Of a DNA stretch of 64,000 nucleotides, positions 1 through 10,795 are shown piece by piece. The DNA is from Metaphire vulgaris. Its lineage: Eukaryota; Annelida; Clitellata; Crassiclitellata; Megascolecidae. A program made the translations under genes and the position numbers. The stretch lies in NCBI GenBank assembly GCA_018105865.1, contig CM030867.1, positions 4,963,869 to 5,027,868 of the forward strand. The letters run 5' to 3'. The stretch's first letter is position 1; every line of letters begins with the position of its first letter. The notes beneath the pieces are model-generated. The model had not been told where the DNA came from. It did not search any database and saw only the letters and a list, made by a program, of their open reading frames with translations.

Positions 1-640
1 CAGGCATACCCTTTAAATGGAGTGCCTTATAAAGCACCTCACGATTGACCGAGTCAAATACTGCTTTGATGTTGAGGTAAGCAACGTTTGGCAGATGGTC
101 AAATTCGTGATGCAATTTGGTGAGAAATCTCCAGGTAAGAATAGCATAGCATCTATGGTGGAGTGTCCAGGGATAAAGCCTGATTGCTGAGGTCTTTGGG
201 TTTTTCATCTGGAGTGGTTCACTTGCGGGCCAGAAGTTCATGAGCATAGACCTTTCCAGGTACCGTCAGGAGCATTATCAATTGGTAGTTTCCACAGTCG
301 GTCTTGGAGCCTTTTCCTTTGCATAGTGTGACAATGATTTCGTCCTTCCAGTAAGCAGGTACTTGGCCTGTTTTCCAGTCCTAGACAAACATTGAATGGA
401 AGGTGGAACTGTTTGGTCTGATGTCATATTTCAAGATTTCTGGAGGAATCCTGTCTGGGCCCACCACATATCCACTTTTGAATTTCTTAATGGAGCGGCC
501 CACCTCTTCTGGAGATGATTCATCTATGGGAACCTCAGCATGGTTTCAGCTCAGGTGCACCAGACCAGAATTGAGATCACTGAACGGAGTGCCAGAGGGA
601 AAGTTGAGGGTCATTGAGAAAGGCTCTCTTCAGCGGGAGC
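1..640 (-). mobile_element. RTE-like LINE (family A), reverse-transcriptase fragment
   Basis: Read on the minus strand, the sequence encodes, in order, a VGPDRIPPEILK segment, VPAYWKDEIIVTL, KGKGSKTDCGNY, VPGKV, a G-x-IPGHSTIDAI segment, and AVFDSVNREVLYKAL. These are consecutive RT motifs of a non-LTR retrotransposon. Frames are broken by stops and indels, and the right part of the RT runs off the window's left edge. Family A also appears at 11571-11762 and 55525-56545. The 81-aa + strand frame here is a shadow. Confidence 0.82.
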
Positions 641-755
641 CTCGTTGATGGAGGAGCAGGTGGAACCGTCTAATTTGTTGATCGAATGGGAGGACGAGGT
701 GTGCTGGCGGCCTGCTAGAGTCTGGATTGTCTTGAAGAGTAAAGAAACACATCAA

Positions 756-1797
756 TTAACCTATTCCAGGGGATCACCGTTTTAAAATGGCGGTGGAGAA
801 TCATAGCTTACAGGGAACGCCGTTTTAAAACGGCGCGGTAGATAAGCATGTGTGTACCGCGGACATACGATTTTTACATTTATCCAACGCGCCAACTGAT
901 TTACTTACCATCCATTCGATAGGCGGCTGCACCGTTTTCGATATTATTGACTATATATGAAAGAGATATTGGCTGTGTAACGACCAAGGCTGGAAAATGT
1001 ATAGGAAAAATCTTCAGCCGGAGGCTAGAAAAGTCATAACTACGCCAAATATGGTCCGATCTTCAAAATTTTTGCACTGTTCTGTTCCAATTACACTCCT
1101 GTAAAAATCTCTTGTTCACAGTTGGGGGGGGTCACTGCTGAAAATTTTTTGTTGGCACTTTGAAATGTTTTTTCGGAAGGGGGGTCCGATTTCGGGGTGT
1201 AGAGTGGACCCTACCCCAAATTTTTTTTGCATGGATGGTTCGAAAGACCAATAAAAATGCTCAACAATGGTGCAAACCGCATCTTTCTAGCTTCTATATA
1301 GCCTGAAATATACTGAGTTGTTCGGTTTTTCACATTGAAAATCCGTTCGCGTAATTGTCATTTCAGCGAGCAATGGGTACTTGGGTATGAAAAGTCATAA
1401 CTACCACAAATTGGCTCCGATCTTCAAAATTTTTGCACTATTCTGTTCCAATTACACCTCCCTAGAACTTTCTCGCTCCCATTTGGGAGGTTACCGCTGA
1501 AGACGTTTTGCTATTGACCTTAGATCAAAATTTGAAAAAAATGTTGAGGAGGAGTTCGATTTTGGGGTGTAGAGTGGTCCCTACTCCCAACTTTTTTCTT
1601 TTGGCACGGATGGATAGAAAGAGCAATAAAAATGCTCAACAACGGTGCAAACCACATCTTTCTAGCTTCTATATAGCCTGAAATATAGTAAGTTTATAAC
1701 GTATATGTTCATGTTTTCATATGAACGCCTTTTCCAAAAATTAATTCCCCCATCGGGGGATGACTTCAAAAATTTAATTCCCCCTTTAAAAGTTTAA
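756..1797 (-). mobile_element. TTAA-flanked (piggyBac-like) non-autonomous element
   Basis: Bounded by TTAA at 756-759 and 1794-1797. The right end, read inward on the minus strand, starts TTAA-(9 nt)-GGGGGAATTAA, like the copy at 15129. The left end carries two subterminal palindromes built on GTTTTAAAAC. The interior holds two diverged copies of a module of about 350 bp (roughly 1025-1320 and 1385-1690) with the landmarks ttctagcttctatatagcctgaaata and ttcaaaatttttgcac. No coding capacity was recognised. Confidence 0.75.
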
Positions 1798-2580
1798 TTT
1801 TCCAATTAATTATCAGTAATAGAAATTCTTATGGCTGCCACGTGCAGGTTCCTCTATGAACCCAATCAACTGAATGGCTTTCGCACAGCTAATGACATAA
1901 AGGATTAATTGTCAACTTTTTTCAAATGTAACCAATACAAAACTGACTGCACTAAATGCTGCCTAAAATTTTGTGTAGATTAACTTTGACAAATTTTCAC
2001 TGAATTTACTTGTACATTAACCCAATGTTAGCCATCTGTCCCTGCAGGTAACATAGACTGAATTCAATCTTTGCTAATGTAGAAATTGGCTTCCAAGCAT
2101 TACCGGTAATCAAGCTCACTTACATGAACAAAATCTCCCATATAAAATATTAATGGCAATACAATCAATATGAATGTTCTTCATAACCATACAGGAGGGT
2201 GTTGCTGCATGCAGTGACATCGTGAAACTACTCAGTCTCACATATATGTAAGAGAAAATGGCTTAAGTTCTACATAAATCCACTTGAAAAAATGGCTGTC
2301 TTGCAACAGCAAAAGTAATTAAAATACAGCTTAGCGCAATTTCTTAATATAACTTTATTTGTTGCTATAACAAATCAATTAATTAACTCTCAGATTGTTT
2401 TCCTGGTTATTTTGTCCTCATTTCATCACTGAATTTGTATCTTTATGTTTTATGTATTTACTAAGATCTATGTTGTCTTCTACTAGCTATTAGTATGGTA
2501 ATAAATCTTTTAACTCTTGCAAAAAAAACAAAAAGACAAATATAAATGAATGTATGCATTGTTGCTATTTAATTTTGTAG
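1798..2580. other. AT-rich intron, nothing recognised
   Basis: About 780 bases upstream of exon A. No LINE motif, terminal inverted repeat or GCP2 exon was recognised. It ends in the exon A acceptor. Confidence 0.5.
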
Positions 2581-2668
2581 ATATTATGTGTACAAGGCTG
2601 GAGACCTTGTTGGAGTTGGCCCTGAGAACAAGCACTGCCAATGCTGACCCTTTCAAAGATGATCTGAA
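2581..2668 (+). CDS. TUBGCP2: TUBGCP2 internal exon A
   Basis: The acceptor is tttgtag and the donor gtgagc. The exon opens in phase 1 (one base of the first codon comes from upstream) and ends in phase 2. It reads ..CTRLETLLELALRTSTAN and then ADPFKDDLK, a strongly conserved GCP2 stretch just before the DLITQL segment in exon B. The 118-bp intron to exon B is the only short intron in the window. A damaged partial copy of this exon lies at 3115-3167. Confidence 0.93.
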
Positions 2669-2786
2669 GTGAGCTCTTCAGTAATATTTTTCAAGTTTTC
2701 ATTATATGACTATATTGTTTCAATATTTCTTTTTCCTAAGAATTTGTTAGGGATTTGTTTACAGGTGATTTGTCTTTTATTCATAG

Positions 2787-2860
2787 GGTTAATCTTCTGA
2801 ATTATGATTTGATTACACAACTGTTTACAATCCTGATGATTGAAACTAAACAGGAAAAAG
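2787..2860 (+). CDS. TUBGCP2: TUBGCP2 internal exon B
   Basis: The acceptor is ttcatag. The first G completes the AAG lysine codon begun in exon A. The exon reads VNLLNYDLITQLFTIL and then MIETKQEK, matching the conserved DLITQL..IETKQEK block of GCP2. It ends in phase 1 with AAAAAG|gcaagt, a non-canonical GC donor with otherwise ideal consensus. No usable GT donor is nearby, and only this end keeps frame with exon C. Confidence 0.93.
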
Positions 2861-3039
2861 GCAAGTACTGGCCTATATTAGAGATATTATAAATATTATA
2901 AATATTTGTTCTTTGCTGCTATATATACTGTAATGAGTGACATGTACCTTCTCTATTTCATCCAGATTGCCCATCAGTGGTATATCAAAAGTGATCTTTT
3001 ATGCCATTGTGATACCTGTTCTGTCTTACCTTATAGACT

Positions 3040-3167
3040 TGCAAAAAAACAAAAAACAAAACAAATATAAATGAATGTATGCATTGTTGCTATTGTTGCT
3101 ATTTAATTATGTAGATATTATGTGTACAAAGCTGGAGACCTTGTTGGAGTTGGCCCTGAGAACAAGC
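3040..3167 (+). pseudogene. partial duplicate of TUBGCP2 exon A and its upstream intron
   Basis: Bases 3040-3167 repeat 2514-2633 closely: the same A-rich run, the ATGAATGTATGCATTGTTGC stretch, the tag acceptor, and the first 53 bases of exon A (3115-3167). A small internal repeat of ttgctattg has been added. The copy stops inside the exon at aacaagc with no donor after it, so it cannot splice as a full exon. It lies in the intron after exon B. Confidence 0.88.
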
Positions 3168-3227
3168 TATTGTCAGGCCTGATATCTGGGATTTGGACTT
3201 GTTTCTTATGCACAGGCCCGGATTAAC

Positions 3228-3284
<57 letters not shown>

Positions 3285-3285
3285 A
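3228..3285. repeat. (ATT)n microsatellite
   Basis: An almost pure run of about 19 ATT units. It lies just upstream of an antisense L2-like 3' end and may derive from an older LINE tail. Confidence 0.9.
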
Positions 3286-3295
3286 CGTAGAGATT

Positions 3296-3568
3296 ATTAG
3301 TTAGTTAGTTAGTTATGGGCTAAGTTGTATAGTGCTATTGTCATACAAGGCTAGGGTCAAGAGCACTTTACATGGTACTGAACGAGAGTCTGAACAAGTG
3401 TGTTTTAAGTCGCTTTGTAAAAGTTTCTAGATTAGTCGTGTTGGTGATATTGTGTGGTAACGCGTTCCACAGAGCCGAGTTCCCGCGTGTAATGGATCAC
3501 TCTCCGAGTTTCTGTGGTTATTTTGGCGACTAATCCGGAGACTGAGTAGACATATTACAACTCATGCC
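3296..3568 (-). mobile_element. L2-like LINE 3' end, antisense
   Basis: The (TTAG)n run at 3297-3314 is the antisense of the LINE's tail. It is followed by the family 3' UTR (antisense tatagtgctat..agagcacttt) and then, on the minus strand, RGNSALWNALPHNIT..KTHLFRL, the C-terminal end of the ORF2 protein. The last 144 bases (3425-3568) are repeated at 5309-5453 on the far side of the composite block, so this LINE has been split. Confidence 0.83.
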
Positions 3569-5308
3569 TTCGATGTCATCATTCATGGGCTGTCAAGACC
3601 TGGAAAAGACTGGCAGGTAGGCCCAAAACAGCCTGGACAAGAACAATCGAAAAAGACCTAGCCTTACACAACTTTGGCCTTGCCACGGCATGGAAGCGGG
3701 CGCAGGACAGAGAGTTATGGCACCGGACTCTGGAAACAGCAATTCTCCACTATTGGGCATGCTAAGAAGAAGAAGAAGGGGAATAAGTATCAAATGGTAC
3801 ATTGTATCAAATGCAGCAGAGAGATCGAGGAGAACAAGAGCAGTAACTTTACCATGATCGATAACAGTGATTATGCTATTTTGAACGGTGAGAACTGTTT
3901 CGATAGAGTGGAGGTTCTGATGAGCGGCCAATTGAAGGTGGTATAAAAGAGAGCACTTAGATTAAAATTAGTGCCGACAAAACAGGTACAGCTAATGACT
4001 AAAAGCAAAAAGAGTATGCATAGACTTAAGATTAGCTGGAGTAAAGCTCAAACAAGCAGAGGAATTCCTATACTTGGAAGGCAAAATCAACTCTACGAGT
4101 ACAGCTGAGGGAGATGTGAAAAGAATCGATCTGGCAAGCGATGTAGCACAGAGGCTAAAAATAATCTTGGAAGCTAAATATGTGAGGCTGGCAACAAAGG
4201 TCAAGATATATGAGACACTGGTACTCAGCACCCTCTGCTATAATGCTGAAACATGGACACTAACAACAGAATTGCAAAAGAAAACTAAGGGTCTTTGAGA
4301 TGTCCTGCCCTAGAAGAATAGCAGTCTGGATAACAACAGGAATGATGACATTATGACCAAACCAAACTTACCAAAAGATATGGTGGAAAAACTACGTCAA
4401 CAGCGGCTGAAATACTTTGCTACGTGACAAGAATGAATGGTGACCAATACCCACAAGTGGCACTAAATGGAAGAGTGGAAGGGCACGGAGGTAATGGTTA
4501 GCCAAGGAAAAGATGGATAGATATGATAAAGGATGAATGCGCAGAAAGAGGTTCGATGTTATCAAGAAGAAAAAGAGCAGGCCAATTGAGAAGTTTGGAG
4601 TCCATATGGAAACAGTCAAAGCATGCAATGGCAGCGCTACAATAATGAGGTTACTGCTCTGACCAGTTCTTATCAGTTTACAGTGTAAGTTCTAGTAACA
4701 GTTCAGCGCCTAGTGAATGCATCAACTGCTATTATACCATTCACCACTAATCAGCCTAGTTTAGTGACCATTCTAAAACAGTTCCACCAAGGAACGGCCT
4801 CGAGTTCAAGTAGGCCTGCTCTTTGAGGATGGGTGGGGGTCAACCCCACATATCAGAGCTGATTATTTTTTATTTGAAAGGCCTTGGCTAACCTGGCCAC
4901 CCAGTTACCAGTTTGGTGAGTTGCAAATCTAATGGGCAATTAACCATACCTTTCTCTATCTTTCTATCCTTGCCTGTCTGTTCCAAAACCCTTTTCCAAA
5001 TATTACTCTATTCACTTCTTTGGAATTCATTTGGAGTAATGGAGCCCTTCAGCCAGAGCTGCAGGGCCAGTGCCCATTTAGCTTGCCTGTTTGTACAGCA
5101 TATACCACTGCTACTAGGGATACCAGATCAGTTGGTAAGAATTTAAGGACACACAAAACACGTTGGCTTGTCAGACTTTTCAGGACGTTAAAGAAGCACA
5201 AAAAACTAATGATCTTTTTTTGTTTGTCTGACCTTTTTAGGACGTTAAATATGCGAAATAGCTCAGAAAGCAAAAAACTAGTGACCTTTTTTCCTTGCAA
5301 ACTTTTTT
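3569..5308 (+). repeat. composite transposon block, copy 1
   Basis: It matches 56332-58073 base for base apart from about a dozen differences. It contains an RTE-A ORF end with (AAG)n tail (3569-3778); an antisense L2-like RT scrap (3785-3945, minus-strand ALVLLDLSAAFDT); a sense RTE-like scrap (about 3960-4660, LYLEGKINS and CYNAETWTL); about 450 bases of unassigned sequence; and the left part of a hAT MITE (5115-5308). The presence of several unrelated pieces on both strands shows the unit was copied as DNA, not as one retroelement. Confidence 0.9.
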
Positions 5309-5453
5309 CTAGATTAGTCATGTTGGTGATATTGTGTGGTAACGCGTTCCACAGAGCCGAGTTCCCGCGTGTAACGGATCACTCTCTGAGTTTCTGTGGT
5401 TATTGTGGCGACTAATCCGGAGACTGAGTAGACATATTACAACTCATGCGAAA
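5309..5453 (-). repeat. 145-bp direct repeat flanking the composite block (right copy)
   Basis: Repeats 3425-3568 in the same orientation with about four mismatches, including the WNALPHNIT coding stretch on the minus strand. It behaves like an unusually long target-site duplication around the block at 3569-5308. The other copy of the block (56332-58073) has no such flanks. Confidence 0.85.
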
Positions 5454-5960
5454 TAGCCAAGTTTTTAGTCTCTTCTTGAAGGTGTCTGGCGTTGGAGAGA
5501 GTTGAACTGATGAAGGTAGGCAGTTCCATGCCCTTGCGGCAGCCATGGGAAAGGCACTGTCGCCTACAGTACGAAGGCGCGTTGTCAGAATGACCAGAGA
5601 GGCGGTTCCAGCAGATGTCAGGCGACGCTGACCAGCCTGATCTATGACTCGTATTAATTCTGTCGCTAGGTACTCTGTGCTTATACCATTCAGGCAGCGG
5701 TAAGCCAGCATTGCCAACTAAAACTGAATCTGCTCTGGCATTGATAGCCAGTGTAAGTCTTGTAGAAGCAGTGTCACATGTTCACAAGAAGGGACCTGGA
5801 AGATTAACCTCGCCACTGTGTTCAATACGACCTGGAGACGGTCCAGCAGGTGTTGCGGTGATCCGGCGAGTGTCACGTTCCCGTAGTCTAGTTTGGTCAA
5901 TACCAATGATGAAACCAGTGACTTGAGAGCAGTGACTGACACTGATCTTCGTACACTTCT
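5454..5960 (-). mobile_element. L2-like LINE, C-terminal RT fragment
   Basis: The minus strand reads SSLVLTKLDYGNVTLAG, then LQDLHWLSMPEQIQF, a stop, then YRCLNGISTEYLATEL and AFPMAAARAWNCLP..FKKRLKTWLF. These are the C-terminal motifs of CR1/L2-type ORF2 proteins. One in-frame stop separates two open stretches, so the copy is dead and 5' truncated. Confidence 0.85.
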
Positions 5961-6130
5961 GATCAGCTGGAGTGTGTTGGGCTAACTACGCTGCAGCCTA
6001 GGGCCCCCAAATGTTAAGGGGCTGTCAAACCACCAATTTTAAACAATATTTGTTAGCCCGCCTATGTTTGATTGGAATTAGAATGTTGTGGCCTTTTACT
6101 TCTTTTACTGCTTGCACAGCAGCATATTTG

Positions 6131-6420
6131 TAAATTTGCTTCTTCTTCTTCTTTCTTTCCTTCCGTCTTTCCCTATTGGGTTGGATGATGGTCTGAATGA
6201 GTTCCTTCCACTTCTGTCTGTCTCTTGCTGAGCTGGTCAATTGGATGAAGTTCATTTGCATTTCTTCTGCATCCTCTGTTAAGTTTTCTAACCATGTTTT
6301 TCTTGGTCTTCCTTTTCTCCTTTTCCCTTCAACATAGTTGTATAGTGCTTTCTTTGGTATTCTTCCTTCCTTCATTCTTTCAACATGACCAAACCATTTC
6401 AGTCTTCATTTCTGTACTAG
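6131..6420 (-). mobile_element. RTE-like LINE (family E), 3' end
   Basis: The minus strand encodes MKEGRIPKKALYNYVEGK, RRKGRPRKTWLENL and ARDRQKWKELIQ, followed by a GAA-rich tail (cttcttctt at 6138-6155 on the + strand). This is the C-terminal end typical of RTE-type ORF2. It is 5' truncated at about 6420. The same family appears at 58880-59755. Confidence 0.8.
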
Positions 6421-6753
6421 AAAGATGCTCGCTTCGCTCGCAGTGCAGGATAATACTAATCCAATACCTATACCTAATACCCAATCATTGAATTCATGCT
6501 GAACAACATTTCAATGATCGCCACCTATCCAAGCTCTGCGCCACGTAATAATTAGGCCTATGTACGTTAAAATCACGCAACTGTGACGCTGTACACGTAT
6601 TTTTTGTGTACGTTAAAATGTACGTTGCAACTACCTCAGGCTGCGAACAATTGAACCAATAGCAACGTCGTCGCACGCCCACCCCTCTGAATCTGCAATG
6701 ACTCGACTAAACCGGTTCTACGAACAATTGTTACCAATAGCAACGTCGTCTTG

Positions 6754-6755
<2 letters not shown>

Positions 6756-6801
<46 letters not shown>
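6756..6801. repeat. (AT)n microsatellite
   Basis: About 23 AT units. Upstream, gaacaattg..accaatagcaacgtcgtc occurs twice (6643-6671 and 6722-6752), a short tandem duplication of unknown origin. Confidence 0.92.
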
Positions 6802-6804
<3 letters not shown>

Positions 6805-6809
6805 CACAA

Positions 6810-8160
6810 CCATGGTGCCAGCGGGCAGCCCTGTCTACCCCTCTCCCAATTTTTCCTGGTTCTGTCATTTCTCCTTTAATTCTTATTCTCACTGGTTGTT
6901 GTCCCACATAGAGGTTTCAGATTAGCCTTGTTTCTCGCCAATCTACTCCAACTCTTCTCAGTGCCCATATTAGTTTAACACAATCCACTCTATCAAAGGT
7001 CTTCTCATAATGCACGAAGAATATGTAATCATCCTTGCCATGTTGAATACTTCTTTCACTTAACACTCTTATAGATCCTATAGCCTCCAAAGTTTCCATT
7101 CCTCTTCTAAATCCAAATTGGTCATTGTCAAGAAAGTGGATGCTGTCAACTTTTGCCTATATTTGTTTGGTAAGGATTTTCAAAACAATCTTGGCTGCAT
7201 GACTAACCAAGCTAATCATTCTATATTCTTCACAATTTACTGCATTCAATTTCTTCTCCACAGGAATCATAACTGTTTGTAGGAAGTCCTCAAGCCATAT
7301 CCCATTTGCTTATATCCTGACAGATTTGGTATAGTTCCTTTTCCCCTTCTCTCCAAGTGATTTTCGAATTTCAGTGGGTATGTTATCAATGCCCTCTGCC
7401 TTGTTGTTTTCCTTTTCCTCAATGGTCTTTTCTATCTCTTCCTCTATTATGTCTGGTCCTTTATCCTCCAGGTCTTCCTTGTATTCATTTTCACCCAGGT
7501 CCATGGGTCTGTCATCTTTCTTGTAAAGCTCTTCAATATACTCTTTCCACCTTTTCTTCACAGTTTGATGATCCGTTAACAGTTTTCCCTGTTTGTCTTT
7601 AATTTTATTTCCATTTCCTCCTCTTTCCGATTTCTTTGTAAGTCTTTTTACCCTTTTATATACTTGATCATGTCTTCCTTTACATTGCATGTCTTCTATT
7701 TCTGTGCACTGTTCATCCCACCATTTTTCTCTTGCTCTATCTGTTGCCTTCCGTATTTGTTGCTTAATCTTTTGTATTCTTTTTTTGCCTTCTCAGTAGT
7801 TTGTTTCCAATGCCTTCTTTCTTCCATGAGCTTTATCATTTTTTATGTAATCCATGGTTTCCTTGCACACTCTCCTTCCTTGTAGCATATTGTTTTTATT
7901 GCCTCTTCTGACATATTGTTCTTTAGTTTCTGCCAGTGTTCTTCAGTCAATTTAGTTTCTCTTGTTTGTTCAATTCGGTTTTCTATGCCTTCTGATAGCA
8001 GCTTTCCTTTTTCTTTAATCGCTTCTCTGTTCCATTTCTTTTGTATCGATTTCTTGTTCCTGATGAATTTGATCTTCAGTTCCATGTTTATGCCCACCAG
8101 GTTATGGTCAGTGTCTGTACTCCTGGATAGGTACAGGCATTCTTCACACTATTGCTATAT
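6810..8160 (-). mobile_element. RTE-like LINE (family E), linker and RT region
   Basis: Read on the minus strand from about 8100: KFIRNKKSIQKKWNREA, EEHWQKLKNNM, then the linker KQGKLLTDHQTVKKRWKEYI and EELYKKDDR, then KENNKAEGIDNIPTEI, FGFRRGMETLEAIGSIRV, VHYEKTFDRVDCVKLIW and NLYVGQQPVRI. The order matches the endonuclease-RT linker and first RT motifs of RTE-type elements. Several frameshifts and stops; no intact ORF. Confidence 0.82.
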
Positions 8161-8196
8161 CTCTTTTAGCCTAGGCTTCAAAACAGCTTAGTATTC

Positions 8197-9279
8197 GTAG
8201 CCAGACAAAAAGTCCGCGGATAAAATGTTACGGAAAATGTCAGAGGACAAAATGTAACGGGACAAAATGTCACCGATGAAAGTGTTTGCAAAAATGTTAA
8301 AAATTTCAAAAATTACATTTACATTTTTAAATCTTGCAAATTTTGGCTTACTTAAGAGAAATTGGTCGCATTTTAAACATTAATGGTTACTTTCTCTTGA
8401 TTACTTATTTAAACAGTTTAAATATTAATGTTGTTTGAATCCATGTGATTTACTTTCGAGACTTTGTACTGTACGTTATGTTGACCGATTGCAATAACCG
8501 GGATCCAATCACACACTTAAGAGACACTGTTGGCATTTGAAATATTAATTAATCAGACATTAATGCTGTTTGCATTCATTAAAACATTAATTAATTAAGC
8601 ATTGATGTTTCTCGCATTTGCTTGAATTATCTTTCAACTTCAACCTCAAGGATCCGTCCTTTGGCCTGTACTGTTCAGCCAAGTTTGCATCATGCAGCAT
8701 CATCCTTAATAAATTTCCTAAATTTAAATCACCAACTCTATGCTGATGATACTCAGCTATTCGTTTCCTTTTACCTTCTTTATTTAACACATCTATCACC
8801 TATCTATTAACACTTTAGCCTCTTTAGCCTCTTTGACCCACCTGATCGATGTCTCTTTCGCTCCCATTGAATCAGTCATCCCTGATAATCTGCAACCATG
8901 CATTTGCATGCGTGGCACCTGAACTTTTGAACTGATCCCAGCTTCCTTGCTCGGCCTTAGACACTGCAAACAATAAAATCTGAATCACACTTGCCATTAT
9001 CATCTCATTATCTTCTCATGTCCTCAGACCTAAGCTTAAATACACTATATTTTATTTGCTTACTTACTTACTTTCATTTAACCTACTTAACTTCATTGAG
9101 ATACAAATTCATTCTAATGATTCTCTTCTGGAGGTTGCAAAGAGCTTTATTACTAACCATCTAACGGTCCACACAATGCATCAAAGATTGAAAGTTGTGA
9201 CATTTTGTCCTGTGACATTTTGTCCCCATGACATTTTGTCCCCATGACATTTTGTCAGCAGACATTTTGTCCTAGCACC
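8197..9279. mobile_element. Mutator-like non-autonomous element with GACAAAATGTC arrays
   Basis: The ends carry tandem, inverted-oriented copies of a GGACAAAATGTC-type motif (8200-8275 and 9193-9271). The outer ends are gtagccagacaaa and the inverse of ggtgctaggacaaa. Flanks are a 9-bp target duplication, ttagtattc (8188-8196) against ttagtatta (9280-9288). A second, shorter member with its own 9-bp duplication is at 63681-63922. A 9-bp duplication suggests the Mutator superfamily. An L2-like RT scrap lies inside. Confidence 0.75.
8640..8800 (+). mobile_element. L2-like RT scrap
   Basis: The + strand frame reads LNLNHQLYADDTQLFVSF, the catalytic YADD box of a CR1/L2-type reverse transcriptase. 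Only about 150 bases are recognisable. It lies inside the Mutator-like element. Confidence 0.7.
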
Positions 9280-9368
9280 TTAGTATTATATCAGGTATAA
9301 CACACACCTGGCTATCCTAATGCAAAAATCTTAATACCTATGTAAAATATGCACCCAAATTTCACTTT

Positions 9369-9369
9369 A

Positions 9370-9412
<43 letters not shown>

Positions 9413-9553
9413 ATGGTTGTTAATGCACATTAAGTCATTCACTAGGTGAAGAATCATAAGTGTGGGGTGAGTCTCATGTCCTAAACAGTGTAGGCAAAAC
9501 TGCAGAGTTCAGTTTTCTGTCGGTTTTTTAAATCAACCAGTGAAATGAGACCA
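9369..9553 (-). mobile_element. (ATT)n tail and short LINE-like 3' end, antisense
   Basis: An (ATT)n run at 9371-9411 is followed by about 140 bases that may be the antisense 3' end of an L2-like LINE. The likely continuation is at 11362-11470, after the TTAA element. The coding trace is weak, so this is tentative. Confidence 0.4.
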
Positions 9554-10764
9554 TTAACCCTTTGCAGGGGTAATTAAATTTTACAAGACGTTACCAATCG
9601 GGGTAATTAATTTTTGGGAAAAGCGTTCATATGAACTGTGAACATGTACGTTTTAAACTTGCCATAATTCTGGTTATATAGAAGCTACAAAGATGCGGTT
9701 TGCACCGTTGTTTAGCATTTTCTTTGCACTTTCCATCCATCCGTGCCCAAAAAAAATTTTGGGGGTTTGGCCCACTCTACAGCCCAAAATTGGACCCCCT
9801 CCCAAAAAATTTGTTCTGGGGGCAATAGCAAAAATTTTTCAGTGATGACCCCTCTAGGTTCAGCGGCAAAGTTGGAGGTGGGTGTCTTGGGAACAGATAG
9901 CTTCAAAAATTTTGAAGATCGGACCCAATTTGGTGGATTTATTAGTTTTTACACCAAGCTCCAGTTGATCGACTAATTGCCTTTTGTAGCGAGAATTTGG
10001 AAATCTGAAACACACAAGGTAACAGGTTATATAGAAGCTAGAAAGATGTGGTTTACATCATTCTTTAGCATTTTTATTGTACTTACCATCCATTCGTGCC
10101 GAAAAAGAAATTTCGGGGGTTGGGCCCCCCTACGGGCCAAAATATGAACCCCCCCAAAAATTTACTTCAATGGTCAATAAAAAATTTTTTTCAGAGATGA
10201 CCCTCATATGTTCAGTGGCAAAGTTGGAGGTGGGTGTCTTGGGAACAGATAGCTTCAAAAATTTTGAAGATCGGACCCAATTTGGTGGATTTATTAGGTT
10301 TTTACACCAAGCTCCAGTTGATCGACGAATTGCCTTTTTGTAGCGAGAATTTGGAAATCTGAAACACACAAGGTAACAGGTTATATAGAAGCTAGAAAGA
10401 TGTGGTTTACATCATTCTTTAGCATTTTATTGTACTTACCATCCATTCGTGCCGAAAAAGAAATTTCAGGGTTGGGCCCCCTACAGGCCAAAATATGAAC
10501 CCCAAAAATTTACTTCAATGGTCAATAAAAATTTTTTTCAGAGATGACCTCATATGTTCAGTGGCAAAGTTGGAGGTGGGTGTCTTGGGAACAGATAGCT
10601 TCAAAAATTTTGAAGATCGGACCCAATTTGGTGGATTTATTAGGTTTCTTACGGTAGAAGTGACGTGACGTGCATCCTTTGCAGAAGTGAGAATTTCTCA
10701 AAAATCTGGAAATCTGACAAATAAAACCAAACATAGTCATAAACATGACATAAACTTACATAAA

Positions 10765-10795
<31 letters not shown>

